Source: Pyrus communis
Taxonomy: Eukaryota; Streptophyta; Magnoliopsida; Rosales; Rosaceae
Assembly: GCF_963583255.1 (NCBI RefSeq)
Contig: NC_084810.1
Coordinates: 8,029,751-8,093,750 of the forward strand
Length of the DNA: 64,000 bases
Reading direction: 5' to 3'
The notes below the pieces were generated by a model. The model had not been told where the DNA came from, did not search any database, and worked only from the letters and a program-made list of their open reading frames with translations. How positions within the stretch are numbered: position 1 is the first letter of the stretch; every line of letters begins with the position of its first letter. This document shows, in pieces, positions 44,967 to 55,035 of this stretch. Both the position numbers and the translations under genes were made by a program.

Positions 44967-45640
44967 AAAATTTATTTTATCCATATATATATATAGATTG
45001 TTTGACAATTTTAAGTTTTTGGATGTCTAAGTTGCTTATATGTTTTAATTCTGGTGATTTAAATGTATCATTGAAGTTCCAAGATTAGTCTTTTTGTGTA
45101 TTATTGATAACGAGCATATAGCGGATGAACAATCCAACACCCAACTTTTCTTCCCACAACATGGCATAACATAATTTAAAAGTGTTGCTCACATGTAAAT
45201 TTACTCATTACATTTAAATGATAAGATAATTACACCAAAGAGATTCGAATTTGGATATAGAGGTTGGAGCAAACAACTTTAACCAGCTTGACTAAACGCA
45301 AGTTTGCTCTTTGATTTTCAGTTTAATATACCACTATTTTCATGTTTCAATTTTTTAGATGAAATGCTAGGAAAATCCAAAATTTTATGTGGTTGATTGA
45401 TCAAATTAATCACAACAACTTCCTAATTTGCATATGCTATTAGTGAAACAACATGCTTCTCAAATACACTTGGTTCCTGGTCTTTCCACCTCCTCCCTTC
45501 TTCTCAAGACAAACATTCGAAACATAAAACACGAAAACAGTTGTATCAAAATTTTCAGATCACCAAAATCAAACAAAATACAAACTCTCACTCAAGAAAC
45601 TTTAGAAATAACAATTATTTACATAAATTTTAAACTTGAG
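44967..45640 (+). repeat. Duplicated host segment, copy B
   Basis: It is the diverged direct copy of 29987-30838 and lacks the fold-back extension of copy A. Similarity ends at the ATTTACATAAATTT word (about 45625), the place where copy A runs into the truncated copia. Confidence 0.75.
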
Positions 45641-45851
45641 CCTTGGAGGTCCCAAATCCTAAGCTTTTTTTTCTGCACAACAATTTTACTTGTCAATTTT
45701 TTTTTTTAATCCAAACATTGTGTTAAAGTACGGTTGGGGTAATGAGCTAAGTTGGGTGTTAATTTCCAAAAATAAAAATGAGGTGGGTGTTTTAGTTAAT
45801 TTCTTTTTTTTTTTTTTGGGTTACATTAGCTAAATTATTAGTAGTATTGAG

Positions 45852-46495
45852 ATTCTATCCACACCCCCACAATCTTATGAAGACACCCCACACTTAAAAT
45901 TTATCACGTAAACTTTCTCTTTTACCTCTATTTGAATTAAGGTGAGAAAAAGAAAATCCAACCAGTCTAATTATTTGAAGGCAGCCAACCACCTCACACC
46001 CATCCACTCACCATGGCACCACCTTTCTCTAGAGTTCATCTTCTTGTTGGTACGAATTTTTTGTAATTGATATCTAGTATCAATTGCCAAGACAGCTAGT
46101 GCTTGTTGATTTGATCTATGCTTCTGCACTTCTAATTTCATTTTGTAATTGCATGTTTCTACAATTCTATGGGAGTATACAACCCCTAGAATTTGGGGAT
46201 TTTCATTGCTTAATTGAAGTGAAGGACTATTACATTCTTTTGTATTTTCTTTGGAAACGGGGTTGGTGAGTTTGGGTGTTGGGGACTTAGGGTGTTAGAG
46301 AGAGAACAAGAGAGGTCGGAGATGAGAAGCTAATGGGGTTTAGGGATGGGTGCCCGTCGAACGGAGATGTTTGGTGTTTCTTTTTTATTTTAGGGTGGGG
46401 TAGCTTCAGAAATGTGAGGGACAAAGTTGAAATTTTAGAAGAATTTTTGGATGTGGGGTAGATTCATAACATTGTGGGTGTGTATAAAACAACCC
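45852..46495. mobile_element. Non-autonomous TIR element
   Basis: The left end (CTATCCACACCCCCACAATC, then TTATGAAGACACCCCACA) matches the reverse complement of the right end (about 46445-46490) over roughly 45 bp with mismatches. The internal 550 bp hold no domain. No clear target duplication was found, so the exact ends are uncertain. It lies 340 bp upstream of the NAC coding start. Confidence 0.55.
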
Positions 46496-46632
46496 TTTTC
46501 CTAATCCAAACAGATTTCTGATATATAATGAAAACCCTGATTTTTCGACCAAAAAAGATTGAAACCCTATCTACTCGGAATCAAATTGCATGCTAATTAA
46601 ATGGAAATCATAAAGAGGCGGTGCCCTACATC

Positions 46633-46832
46633 TATATATAGGAGAGCAAGCAAAGAAAGCACTCACATTAAACACTTCGCTACTCCAAGAAATCCCTTTA
46701 ACCCTAATCAAACTTTCTTGTCCTCCCCATAGTACACCCTACTACGTACGTCGTACCATCTGCCTCACAATAAATATTCCATCTTGTCAACAAAGTCGAA
46801 GGAAAACCTAGCTATATCTACCTTCCTTATCT
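46633..46832 (+). promoter_or_regulatory. TATA box and 5' UTR of the NAC gene
   Basis: TATATATA lies at 46633-46640 and transcription probably starts about 30 bp downstream. The leader to the ATG at 46833 is about 165 nt and contains no ATG in the coding frame that I can see. Confidence 0.6.
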
Positions 46833-48260
46833 ATGGCACATTCTGATACCTTTCCCGTTGGTTACAAGTTTCATCCAAGAGACGACGAGTTAGTCGGATA
46901 CTATCTGTATAACAAGGTTCGTGGCACACCTTTTAGGGATGAGAATGTTATTCCTGAGATCGATCTTTATGGTAGCATGGAGGCAAGAGATATATGGAAT
47001 AACAATGGCGGACAGAATTTAGAAGAGGATGAAGACCTTTATTTCTTCACCAAGCTGAAGCCGGCCAAGGGTACGGGTTCCCGAGTGGCTCGCACCATAG
47101 GGTCTGGGACATGGAAGGGCGAGACCGCAGGGGCCGAAGTCAAAGATCCCAAGACTAAGGAGACGATAGGTTTCTTTAAAAGGTATCAATACAAAAATAC
47201 TAAGTATCCTCAAGAAAGCGGTTGCTGGATTATGCACGAGTTTAGCCTTCACCCTAAACAGGTCATGCGCATTAACTCAAGTCCAAGTAGTCGTCCGAAT
47301 GATGCTGAATATGTAGTCTGCCGGGTTCGAAAGAACTTTGACAGAAAGAGAAAGGCGGATGATCACGAGGAGAGTGGAGTAGTACAATCCCAGAGCAAAA
47401 GGATTCGGATGCAATCAGAGAATATTGATGAATCCTATGTTACTCCCATGTCTTCTGAGGTTAATAGCGATCGCTACAATCAGCAGCAGCAGGAGCAGAC
47501 TAATATTAATGCAACCAGTACTAGTAGTAGTATGAGTGTGACTAATGTGGATCAGCCACTTTACTACTATTGTGAGCCAGAACAGTACTCTGGGGTTATT
47601 AATCAGTATGAGATTCCGCAGGCGACTGCTACTAGTGATCCTCTCAACGTTACAAACTTGCCAACTAGGCTTGCTGAGCAGCAACACTACTTTGTTATAC
47701 AAGACCCAACTGTGGCTTCCTCATCACTGGCTATGGCTGGGCCAGACAATCAAAAGCAACAAATGCAGAGTAATGTAACAGACTTGCCACAATACTACTA
47801 TGATACAGAAGAACCGATGACGATTATGGCGATGCCAGATGATTACGTATGTGTCCCTGAGCTAAATTTTGTCGTAGACCCAGCTATGGCCTCTTCACTA
47901 GGTATGTCTATGTCTAGCCAAGAAGACTATCTTCAGCACAATGGTTTTGTAACTAATGTTATGACGGACTTGCCACAGTACTACTACTCCAGTACACAAG
48001 ACCCAAGTACTGTTTCCTCTCAGTATGATCCGCCGCAGACTGCTATTACTGGGTTTGCTAATCAACCACACTATTTCGTTACGCAAGACCACCAGCCAGA
48101 CTACGTTGTTGCCGATCCCATCGTGGCTTCTTCACTAGCTAGTCCAGCCAATCTTGATCAGAATCATCATATTATGGATAAGGATCAACTTCTGCCTCTT
48201 AATTTTGACTACACCACTGGTGACATCATGATAGACTTGGACGACCTTTGGAACAATTAA
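46833..48260 (+). CDS. NAC-domain transcription factor, single exon
   Basis: This is a 475-residue plant-specific transcription factor. The NAC domain spans about 7-170: A FPVGYKFHPRDDELVGYYLY (7-26), B VIPEIDLYG (39-47), C YFFTKLKPAKGTGSRVARTI (70-89) with TWKGETAG where many NACs have WKATG, D FFKRYQYKNTKYPQESGCWI (114-133), and E YVVCRVRKNF (160-169). A basic stretch RKRK (171-174) can serve as nuclear signal. The C-terminal half is rich in Q, Y and S, contains repeated modules, and ends in the acidic patch IDLDDLWNN, a likely activation region. Most NAC genes have two introns inside the NAC domain; none is seen here. The reading frame is uninterrupted and the gene looks functional. The target genes cannot be told from the sequence. 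Confidence 0.93.
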   Translation: MAHSDTFPVGYKFHPRDDELVGYYLYNKVRGTPFRDENVIPEIDLYGSMEARDIWNNNGGQNLEEDEDLYFFTKLKPAKGTGSRVARTIGSGTWKGETAGAEVKDPKTKETIGFFKRYQYKNTKYPQESGCWIMHEFSLHPKQVMRINSSPSSRPNDAEYVVCRVRKNFDRKRKADDHEESGVVQSQSKRIRMQSENIDESYVTPMSSEVNSDRYNQQQQEQTNINATSTSSSMSVTNVDQPLYYYCEPEQYSGVINQYEIPQATATSDPLNVTNLPTRLAEQQHYFVIQDPTVASSSLAMAGPDNQKQQMQSNVTDLPQYYYDTEEPMTIMAMPDDYVCVPELNFVVDPAMASSLGMSMSSQEDYLQHNGFVTNVMTDLPQYYYSSTQDPSTVSSQYDPPQTAITGFANQPHYFVTQDHQPDYVVADPIVASSLASPANLDQNHHIMDKDQLLPLNFDYTTGDIMIDLDDLWNN

Positions 48261-48474
48261 TATGGATCAACATGTTGTACTTGTTTAATTCTGTTGTTGT
48301 AATTTGTAGATTTTTCATTTGACCAGTATCATCGATCATATTGTTTACACTACGTTTTTTTTTTTTTTTTTTTTTTTGGGAAAACGTTTACACTACGGTT
48401 TTTGATCTAATGTAATAGTGTTCTTACTTGATATACTACATTTATTTTGTACGTAATCGATCAATATAACAAAA
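48261..48474 (+). other. 3' flank of the NAC gene
   Basis: This is the probable 3' UTR, followed by a T tract at 48356-48378. No further gene was seen. Confidence 0.5.
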
Positions 48475-48605
48475 CACTCCCGGTACTGTTCATTTTTAAC
48501 GAAAAACCACATTTATACATTTCCCTGATGCTATTCACTATACCTTTAAAAATGATTTTTCATTAAAAGGGAAGTTTTTTTTTTTTACTTTTCGTTAGTT
48601 TTCCT
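48475..48605 (-). mobile_element. MITE of the AGGAAAACTAATG family, copy 3 (truncated)
   Basis: It matches the reverse complement of 9710-9863, with GGTACTGTTCA...TTTAACGAAAAACCACA at the left and TTTTCGTTAGTTTTCCT at the right end. The outer left terminus has been lost and no 9-bp duplication is seen. Confidence 0.65.
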
Positions 48606-48737
48606 TTATATATATTGATGTCTTCAATTTTTTTTTTCCCCACTTTCTATATATATATGCATGCACTTGCAATCTTGTTTTTGTCAAATCTGCTTCATGT
48701 CTTTGTTTCTTTTAAAATGTCTGGGTACATGTTTAGA

Positions 48738-48768
<31 letters not shown>

Positions 48769-49560
48769 GTTATATAAGCCTGGGAACCATTATCTGAGGG
48801 TTGGGTTATTGGTTAGAGTTAGGTTAAAAGCTCATGGAACAAAACGGCACAAATTTTTGAAGGTGAATTTTGTATGTCCGAGTTGGATTACCATGTAAGA
48901 TAGTAAAATCAGCGTGGCAACGGTCGTTATTGACCCAGAAAAGAAAAGGAAGTTAAAAGAACTCTTTGGAACTCTTTTAAGTTTTAACATTGCAAGGAGA
49001 AGTATCACTATTCAAATAATTAGTCATTAAAAACTCACTAATCTTTACACAATTATGTTGCAAAGTTCATTATACATATAGAGTATAGAGAAATGAAAGA
49101 TAAGGTTGGAGAAAGTGAATTGTAGAAATATTTTCAAATTAGCTTGTATTTCATATAAGCCTTTTGGTTGGCTTGTGGAATGATTTTTGTTTTTTAACCA
49201 AGATTTAACGTGTAAAAAACCCAAATTATTCTACACTCCGATGCACCATGGAACTTTTGTTCCAAACTTGCTTGAGGTTTTTTTTTTATTCCCTATGTCT
49301 TGGGGAAATTTGACAGTAATAGAACAGATAAGCAAATATATCGAACAAGTTATAACACCCTCAAATAGACTACAAAATGAGTAAAAAAAACAAATCTTCT
49401 ACTACAACTATTTTAAGAAAACAACCTTCTATGTACTTATTATCCAACATCCTTTGTTCAAAAACACAATCATTCCACATACAGGTCGGATTACCACATT
49501 ATGCAAAGACATAATGTCCATCACCAAAGCATGTACAATATCCATACAAGGTGGCAACCA
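48606..49560. other. Intergenic, nothing recognised
   Basis: AT-rich DNA with a (TG)n(TA)n microsatellite at 48738-48770. No gene was seen. Confidence 0.4.
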
Positions 49561-49569
49561 TAAAATTAA

Positions 49570-49723
49570 GGCAATTTTAACTAAAAGCTCTTGGTACTGT
49601 TCACTTTAACGAAAAATCATATTTTTACACTAAAAAGTCAATCCTGGGACTATTCACTTTACCCTTTATTTTGTCATTTTCGTTAAAACTCAAAATTTTC
49701 AAGTCTTTTTCATTAGTTTTCCT
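49570..49723 (-). mobile_element. MITE of the AGGAAAACTAATG family, copy 2
   Basis: This 154-bp element is the reverse orientation of 9710-9863 and has the same length. It is flanked by the perfect 9-bp duplication TAAAATTAA at 49561-49569 and 49724-49732. Confidence 0.82.
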
Positions 49724-49735
49724 TAAAATTAAAGG

Positions 49736-50204
49736 TGAACTGCCAATTTAGTCCCTGAATTATCACCTTAGTGAAAATTAGCTCCCTAAACTATTTTTTT
49801 CAGAAAAAATCAGTCCTTGAATTATAAAATATGTCAATTACATCCCTAATATTATATTCGAAACTACTATATTCAATTTTCCATCAATTTAAGTCACATT
49901 ACTTACACGTGATACATATTGGAGAGTAGATTATGGAGTTAACTTTGGAGGGTAGATTAGACGTTAGATTCGCAACCTATATGAAATGTTAAGAGCTTAT
50001 ATGCGAGAAAATGACGGTATTACACTCTAAAGTGTGTCAAGTGATATACGTTGACGAAAAATTGGATCAAATAGCTTTGAATATAATAGTATGGATGAAA
50101 TTAACAATTTTTAATGAATTTAGAAACTTATTTTACCAAAAAAAATAATTTAAGGATTTAAAATTTTCACTGAGGTGATAGTTCATGACTAAATCGGCAC
50201 TTCA
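49736..50204. mobile_element. 469-bp element with about 45-bp terminal inverted repeats
   Basis: The left end TGAACTGCCAATTTAGTCCC, continuing to CACCTTAGTGAAAAT, pairs with the reverse complement of the right end (50160-50204: ATTTTCACTGAGGTGATAGT to GGCACTTCA). It is AT-rich inside, with no coding potential. No target duplication is obvious. Confidence 0.65.
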
Positions 50205-52320
50205 TCCTACACACACACACACATATACATATATACATATACATACTGTATGTATTTTATATTTTATTTTTTCTTCGTTCTCCTTTCTCTCCATTCCTCT
50301 CACTCCTCTCCCCGCGACCCAGCTGGTGACAACGACCAAACCAACAAAAAAGAACCTTCTCCTCGCTGGAACTGTAACGAGGCATGCAACGGGTGATTTT
50401 GGTTTCTGAGATGAAGGAGAGAGGATTGGTGCATTTGGTGCCCCTCTAAAGGTCCCGCTCTCTCCTTCGAAAATTCCTCGCAGCTGTCCAGTCTGCTTAA
50501 ATCCTATGACAAGTAAGTATCTCCGATCTGTGATTTTTAGGGTTTTGAAAGGTTTATCGGTTCGGAATTATTTGAAATTTTGGGAGTTAAAGTTTTACGA
50601 AATAGCTCTGAATTTTTGGTAATGTTTTAACGTTTACGTTGCAGCTAACCAGAGCTCCACTGATTCTAAAAGGGATAATCTCATGTAGACATTGGGTGGA
50701 GTTGTATTTTGAGGTGTCCAACTCCCGTGCACTCCACAACTAAGGTATAGGGGGAAGTAACTGGTCCACAGGTCTGGTATGAACCAAAACTAAAACCTAT
50801 TATACCAAATTTAATAGGTTTTAGTGATTGCAAGTGGAGGGTTTTTGAATTTGTAGAGTCCATCTGGAAATATGGTGGGATTTTGGGTAATTGGGGGGTT
50901 TTCCTAATCTAAGTTTGGTGTGTGCATTCTGCTGAGTTTGAATTTGAATTTCACAGATGTAAATAAATGGCTGAATAATCAGGGAGATGATGTGAGGAAA
51001 TAGAGATGAAATGTCTCAGTCCAACAAAAGACACGTTTTAATATATCTTAAAACATAACGATTGCTTTCGAAGGTAGAAAGACTGAGTGCTGGCAGAGAC
51101 TGCGAGATAAGGGCTTATGCTGCCACTATACTTGGTCCAAAATGCAAGTTGTACAGAGATTCTGCACTCTAAAGGCCGCAACAACTTTAGAGAAAACGAT
51201 GTATTCAAATTCAAGGAATAACACAACATATATAGGACTAAGACATTAGTCATTTGCAGGTTCTGATATGAGTTCTGCGCATTCAGTTAGACATTTTATC
51301 ACATATTCTGCAAGTTTGTCAAGGGGTGAAGGTGGATTTTGATAAAAAAATAAAAAATAAAAATAAAAACTGAAAATCAAAGCTTGCTGCTGATGCAATG
51401 TCGTTTTATTTTTTGCACTAAGGGAGGTATCTAATATGCCATAAAAGGCCAAAGCCTTTGCTTTAACTTTCAAATCAACAAGGGTAATCAACAAATATGT
51501 TTATGTAGACAACCATGAACATGAATAGAAAATGTTAATATTGATTTTGGTTTATTTTTTGTTTTTATTTGTAAGTATTTAAATCTTCTTCTAATTCTCT
51601 CAATTGACTCTTTTAATCTTCTTTTTTTGGATATTTGATAATTACCCAGATGAAACTTGTGATTAAGTTTTATTGGAATTTTTTATTTAATTTTATCTGT
51701 GATTTTTGTGGATTAAGACTTCGTTGTTATTGTATGCAGGGGAGTTCAAAGTAAAGAGGGGTATGCACATATTGAGCTCATGTATCACAATCAAATTGTT
51801 TATAGATTTTGTACGATTTTTAATATAGGACTATCTACTAAATCTTTTGTATGTAAATAGTACTATACAAAATTTTATACAGTTTTCAATCCCGCAATAT
51901 CGTGTGAGGTGTTCTTTGCTAGTATTAACGAAAACAAAAACATTAAGAAAAGGATCTATATTTCTCATCTAGACTAGGAAGTGAATCTATGAGTATTCTT
52001 GAGCTATAGAGGCGCTAAAACTTATCCTCAATCTGTAAATTCGCATAATTTAAATAATTGTGATTTTGAAAATATAGTAAACTTCCAAAGCAAAAAGGAA
52101 ACAAATGTTTACAAAAGATAACGGAAAATAAATGAAAAATCCACTTAGTATTTAAAAATAGTGCATTACATGCAGGTAAACCGTAAGCCCAATAAGAAAT
52201 TCATCGATAACGAGGTCATTTTCATGGGTTAATTTCTTCCTAATTTGACTACACAATTAATTATCAGAAACGCGTTCTACCGCAAGGCTAATAGCTTGTT
52301 GTGGACTCCCACTGGGTCCA
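50205..52320. other. Intergenic; possible orphan non-coding exon near 50420-50511
   Basis: A (CA)n(TA)n microsatellite lies at 50208-50246. At about 50511 a consensus donor (AA|GTAAGTATCT) follows a GC-richer, CT-rich leader, as in a 5' non-coding exon. Acceptor-like CAG sites follow near 50644 and 51740, but no coding exon or domain was found downstream. No other feature was seen. Confidence 0.25.
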
Positions 52321-52321
52321 C

Positions 52322-53003
52322 TCTTCCAAAACCAAGAGAACTCCACCCCCTTTCTCTTCTTTTTCACGAATGTGTGTTTTTATTTACTTTCCTGATTAAC
52401 TTTTGTGGGTTTTTGGACAAGCGGAGCTAGCTAGGACACTAAACACAAATGTATGTTTGTCTCACTAAGTTTTTAGGCTGCCTTTGATTTTGTCTATCTC
52501 TCTACAATTCCTGATTTTGTCTCTCTCTCTCTACACTTCTGTCTATCTCTCTACACTTGCTGATTTTGTCTCTCTCTCTACACTTCTCTACCAAATGGTG
52601 AATAAGAGCTAAGAAGTAATCTGAAACTCTAGGAACCGACTCTGACACCACTTGTAGACGTACAACTGCAAACTGAGATTCAAAAGAATCACCACCTTGC
52701 AATTCACAACAGAAACAATTTCATGAACGAGAAAGAAAATATTACGAGCAAGTGCTTTATAAAATTCTTGTCTAGACTCTACATCCACCAAAATATTTAT
52801 TCTTCACCAATTATAAAGAGTATAAGAGACAGTTAAGTTAATCGTACAACTCAAACACAAACATAAACACAAAGAAAACCCTTGTGCAGCCAGTATCTCA
52901 ACATTCCGTCACAAACAACTTCTCTGGTTCTTGCATTTTCTAGTTCTCAAAATTCTCATATGTTGGTTTAAGTTCAATTGTCCGTCATAAGTTATGTAAG
53001 TAA
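52322..53003 (-). repeat. Old LTR plus primer-site fragment, copy B (part 1)
   Basis: It matches 33617-34308. Minus strand: the LTR ends GTACGTCTACA at 52653, followed by the primer-site-like TGGTGTCAGAGTCGG (52636-52650) and the leader. Relative to copy A it has a tandem expansion of a TGATTTTGTCTCTCTCTCTA word at 52485-52592. The LTR is interrupted at 53003 by a copia and resumes at 58035. Confidence 0.65.
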
Positions 53004-53378
53004 TGTTGAATTATAAGTGTTGAGCTGAAAAGTTTAGAATAAGTTTTCTTAAATTGGTGTATCCAGTTCTGCAAAATGATGCAAAGTGTAAAGTTCTATT
53101 TTGTAAAAGGCCATGAGTGTCATGTGTTGGTTGATCGATGTAATTAGATAGATGAGTGACTAAAATGAAATGTAGTGTTTTGTGTGGTCCCAAGTTAAGG
53201 CCATCAGTTAATGTAAAAGCAGAGTTAGTGTTTTTTTTTAAATACAGAAGAAATATTCCTCTGCAAACTTCTGCAAGATAGAAGAAGCAAAAAACCATTC
53301 GGTTTCAGTTGTGTTCATCTTTGTTTTTCTGTCCAGCTCACTCTAGATCAAAACCCATCGAATTCAGTCACACTAACA
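53004..53378 (+). repeat. 5' LTR of the 53-kb copia
   Basis: Its limits are set by the AGTAA duplication on the left and the primer site on the right. It is 375 bp, the same length as the 3' LTR. Confidence 0.9.
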
Positions 53379-53490
53379 TGGCCTCAGAGCCAGGTTGGAT
53401 TTAACAATCTGGGCGTAAATCTGTGAAGTTATCGAGCTCAATCGAAGCTCTCTTGAAGCTCCGTGAAGGTTGTCGATTCAGATCAAAAAC

Positions 53491-55035
53491 ATGTCTGGAT
53501 CTGGAGGCTCGGAAGTGAGGACTTTAATTTTCTCCGGTGAAAACTACGAGTTCTGGAGAATCAAGATGGTGACAATCTTCAAATCACATGGGTTGTGGAA
53601 TCTGGTGGAGAAGGGAGTTAAAACGTCCGATTCGAAGAAGAAGAAGAAGTCTGAAGGATCATCGGAGGATGATGGAGATGAAGAAATGCCAGCTGTGTTG
53701 ATGCAAGACACAAAGGCTTTGGGAATCATTCAGAATGCAGTCTCGGATCAAATCTTCCCTCGAATCGCCAATGCCAAGTCAGCGAAGATGGCATGGGATT
53801 TGTTGTACGGAGAATATCATGGTGGTGATCAGGTACGATCTGTGAAATTGCAAAATCTTAGAAAAGAATTTGAATATGCTAGGATGCGAGATGATGAGTC
53901 TTTATCTAGCTATCTTACACGGTTGAATGATCTAATTAATCAGATAAGAACATTTGGTGAATCTCTGTCGAATGAGAGACTTGTGCAGAAGGTTCTAATT
54001 AGTCTTAGTAAACCTTATGATTCTATCTGTTTGGTTATAGAAAATACAAAGTGTCTAGAGGCTGTAGAATTGCAGGAAGTAGTTGCAATCTTAAAGAGTC
54101 AAGAACAACATTTTGATTTACATACGGTTGATGCAACTGAGAGAGCATTATCTTCACTCTCTGTGAATCCAAAGGAACAGAACAAGAGTGGTGTTCATTC
54201 TGGTTCATCTAGATTTCAGAGAAATTGGAATTCTAAAGGCAAGAAATGGGAATCAAAACCCAAATTTCAACAGAAATCTTCTCTGTACAATTATCAGAAT
54301 GCAAATGCATCTCAGTCAATGGGTCAAGAGGTTGCAAAGCCTCAGTGCAAGGTGTGTTCTAAATATCATTTTGGTGAGTGTAAATACAAAGGGAAACCAA
54401 AGTGCTTCAACTGTGATAAATTTGGTCATTGGGCTAGAGAGTGTACTGTAGGCAAGTCAGTGCAAAAGGCAAATAATGCAAATCAATTGGAGATGACAGG
54501 GAATCTGTTTTATGCAAACAACACAGTCACAGAACCAAAGGTGAATGGAAAGTGGTATATAGATAGTGGTTGTAGCAATCACATGACAGGAAATGTAGAT
54601 TTGCTTGTTGAGGTCAGAACCAATGTAGCTGGCAAAGTTCAAATGCCAACTGGAGATCTTGTGAATGTTGCAGGAATGGGATCTTTGGTTATTGATACAA
54701 ATAAAGGGAGAAAGTATGTTAGAGAAGTAATGTATCTTCCCGGTTTAAAGGAGAACTTACTCAGTGTTGGTCAAATGGATGAACATGGATATTTCTTGGT
54801 GTTTGGAGGTGGAATGTGCAGTGTGTATGATGGTCCATCACTGGAATGCTTGGTTATGAGAGTGAAAAAGAAAGTGAATAGGTGTTATCCACTGACTTTG
54901 TTCTCTGAGAATCAAATGGTGTTGAAAGCTAGTGTCACTCACTCTACTGAGACTTGGCACATGAGACTTAGACATTTACACTTTGGTGGTCTCAAACAGT
55001 TGAGAGACAAGGAAATGGTACATGGTATGCCATAA
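53491..55035 (+). CDS. Copia gag-protease open frame (5' part of a broken polyprotein)
   Basis: This is a 514-residue frame from the first ATG (MSGSGGSEVRTLIF). The gag region carries FSGENYEFWRIKMVTIF near the N-terminus. A classic zinc knuckle CFNCDKFGHWAREC lies at about 305-318, the protease active site IDSGCSNHM at about 357-365, and the GAG-pre-integrase motif (TWHMRLRHLHFGGL) near the end. A TAA at 55033 stops the frame where the integrase should follow. Gag and protease are therefore complete, while integrase and reverse transcriptase are cut off. Confidence 0.88.
   Translation: MSGSGGSEVRTLIFSGENYEFWRIKMVTIFKSHGLWNLVEKGVKTSDSKKKKKSEGSSEDDGDEEMPAVLMQDTKALGIIQNAVSDQIFPRIANAKSAKMAWDLLYGEYHGGDQVRSVKLQNLRKEFEYARMRDDESLSSYLTRLNDLINQIRTFGESLSNERLVQKVLISLSKPYDSICLVIENTKCLEAVELQEVVAILKSQEQHFDLHTVDATERALSSLSVNPKEQNKSGVHSGSSRFQRNWNSKGKKWESKPKFQQKSSLYNYQNANASQSMGQEVAKPQCKVCSKYHFGECKYKGKPKCFNCDKFGHWARECTVGKSVQKANNANQLEMTGNLFYANNTVTEPKVNGKWYIDSGCSNHMTGNVDLLVEVRTNVAGKVQMPTGDLVNVAGMGSLVIDTNKGRKYVREVMYLPGLKENLLSVGQMDEHGYFLVFGGGMCSVYDGPSLECLVMRVKKKVNRCYPLTLFSENQMVLKASVTHSTETWHMRLRHLHFGGLKQLRDKEMVHGMP

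Noticed and set aside
29987..45640. The two duplicated segments as LTRs of one large retrotransposon
   Set aside because: No TG...CA ends, primer site, polypurine tract or target duplication was found at their edges, and copy A ends inside a copia truncation.
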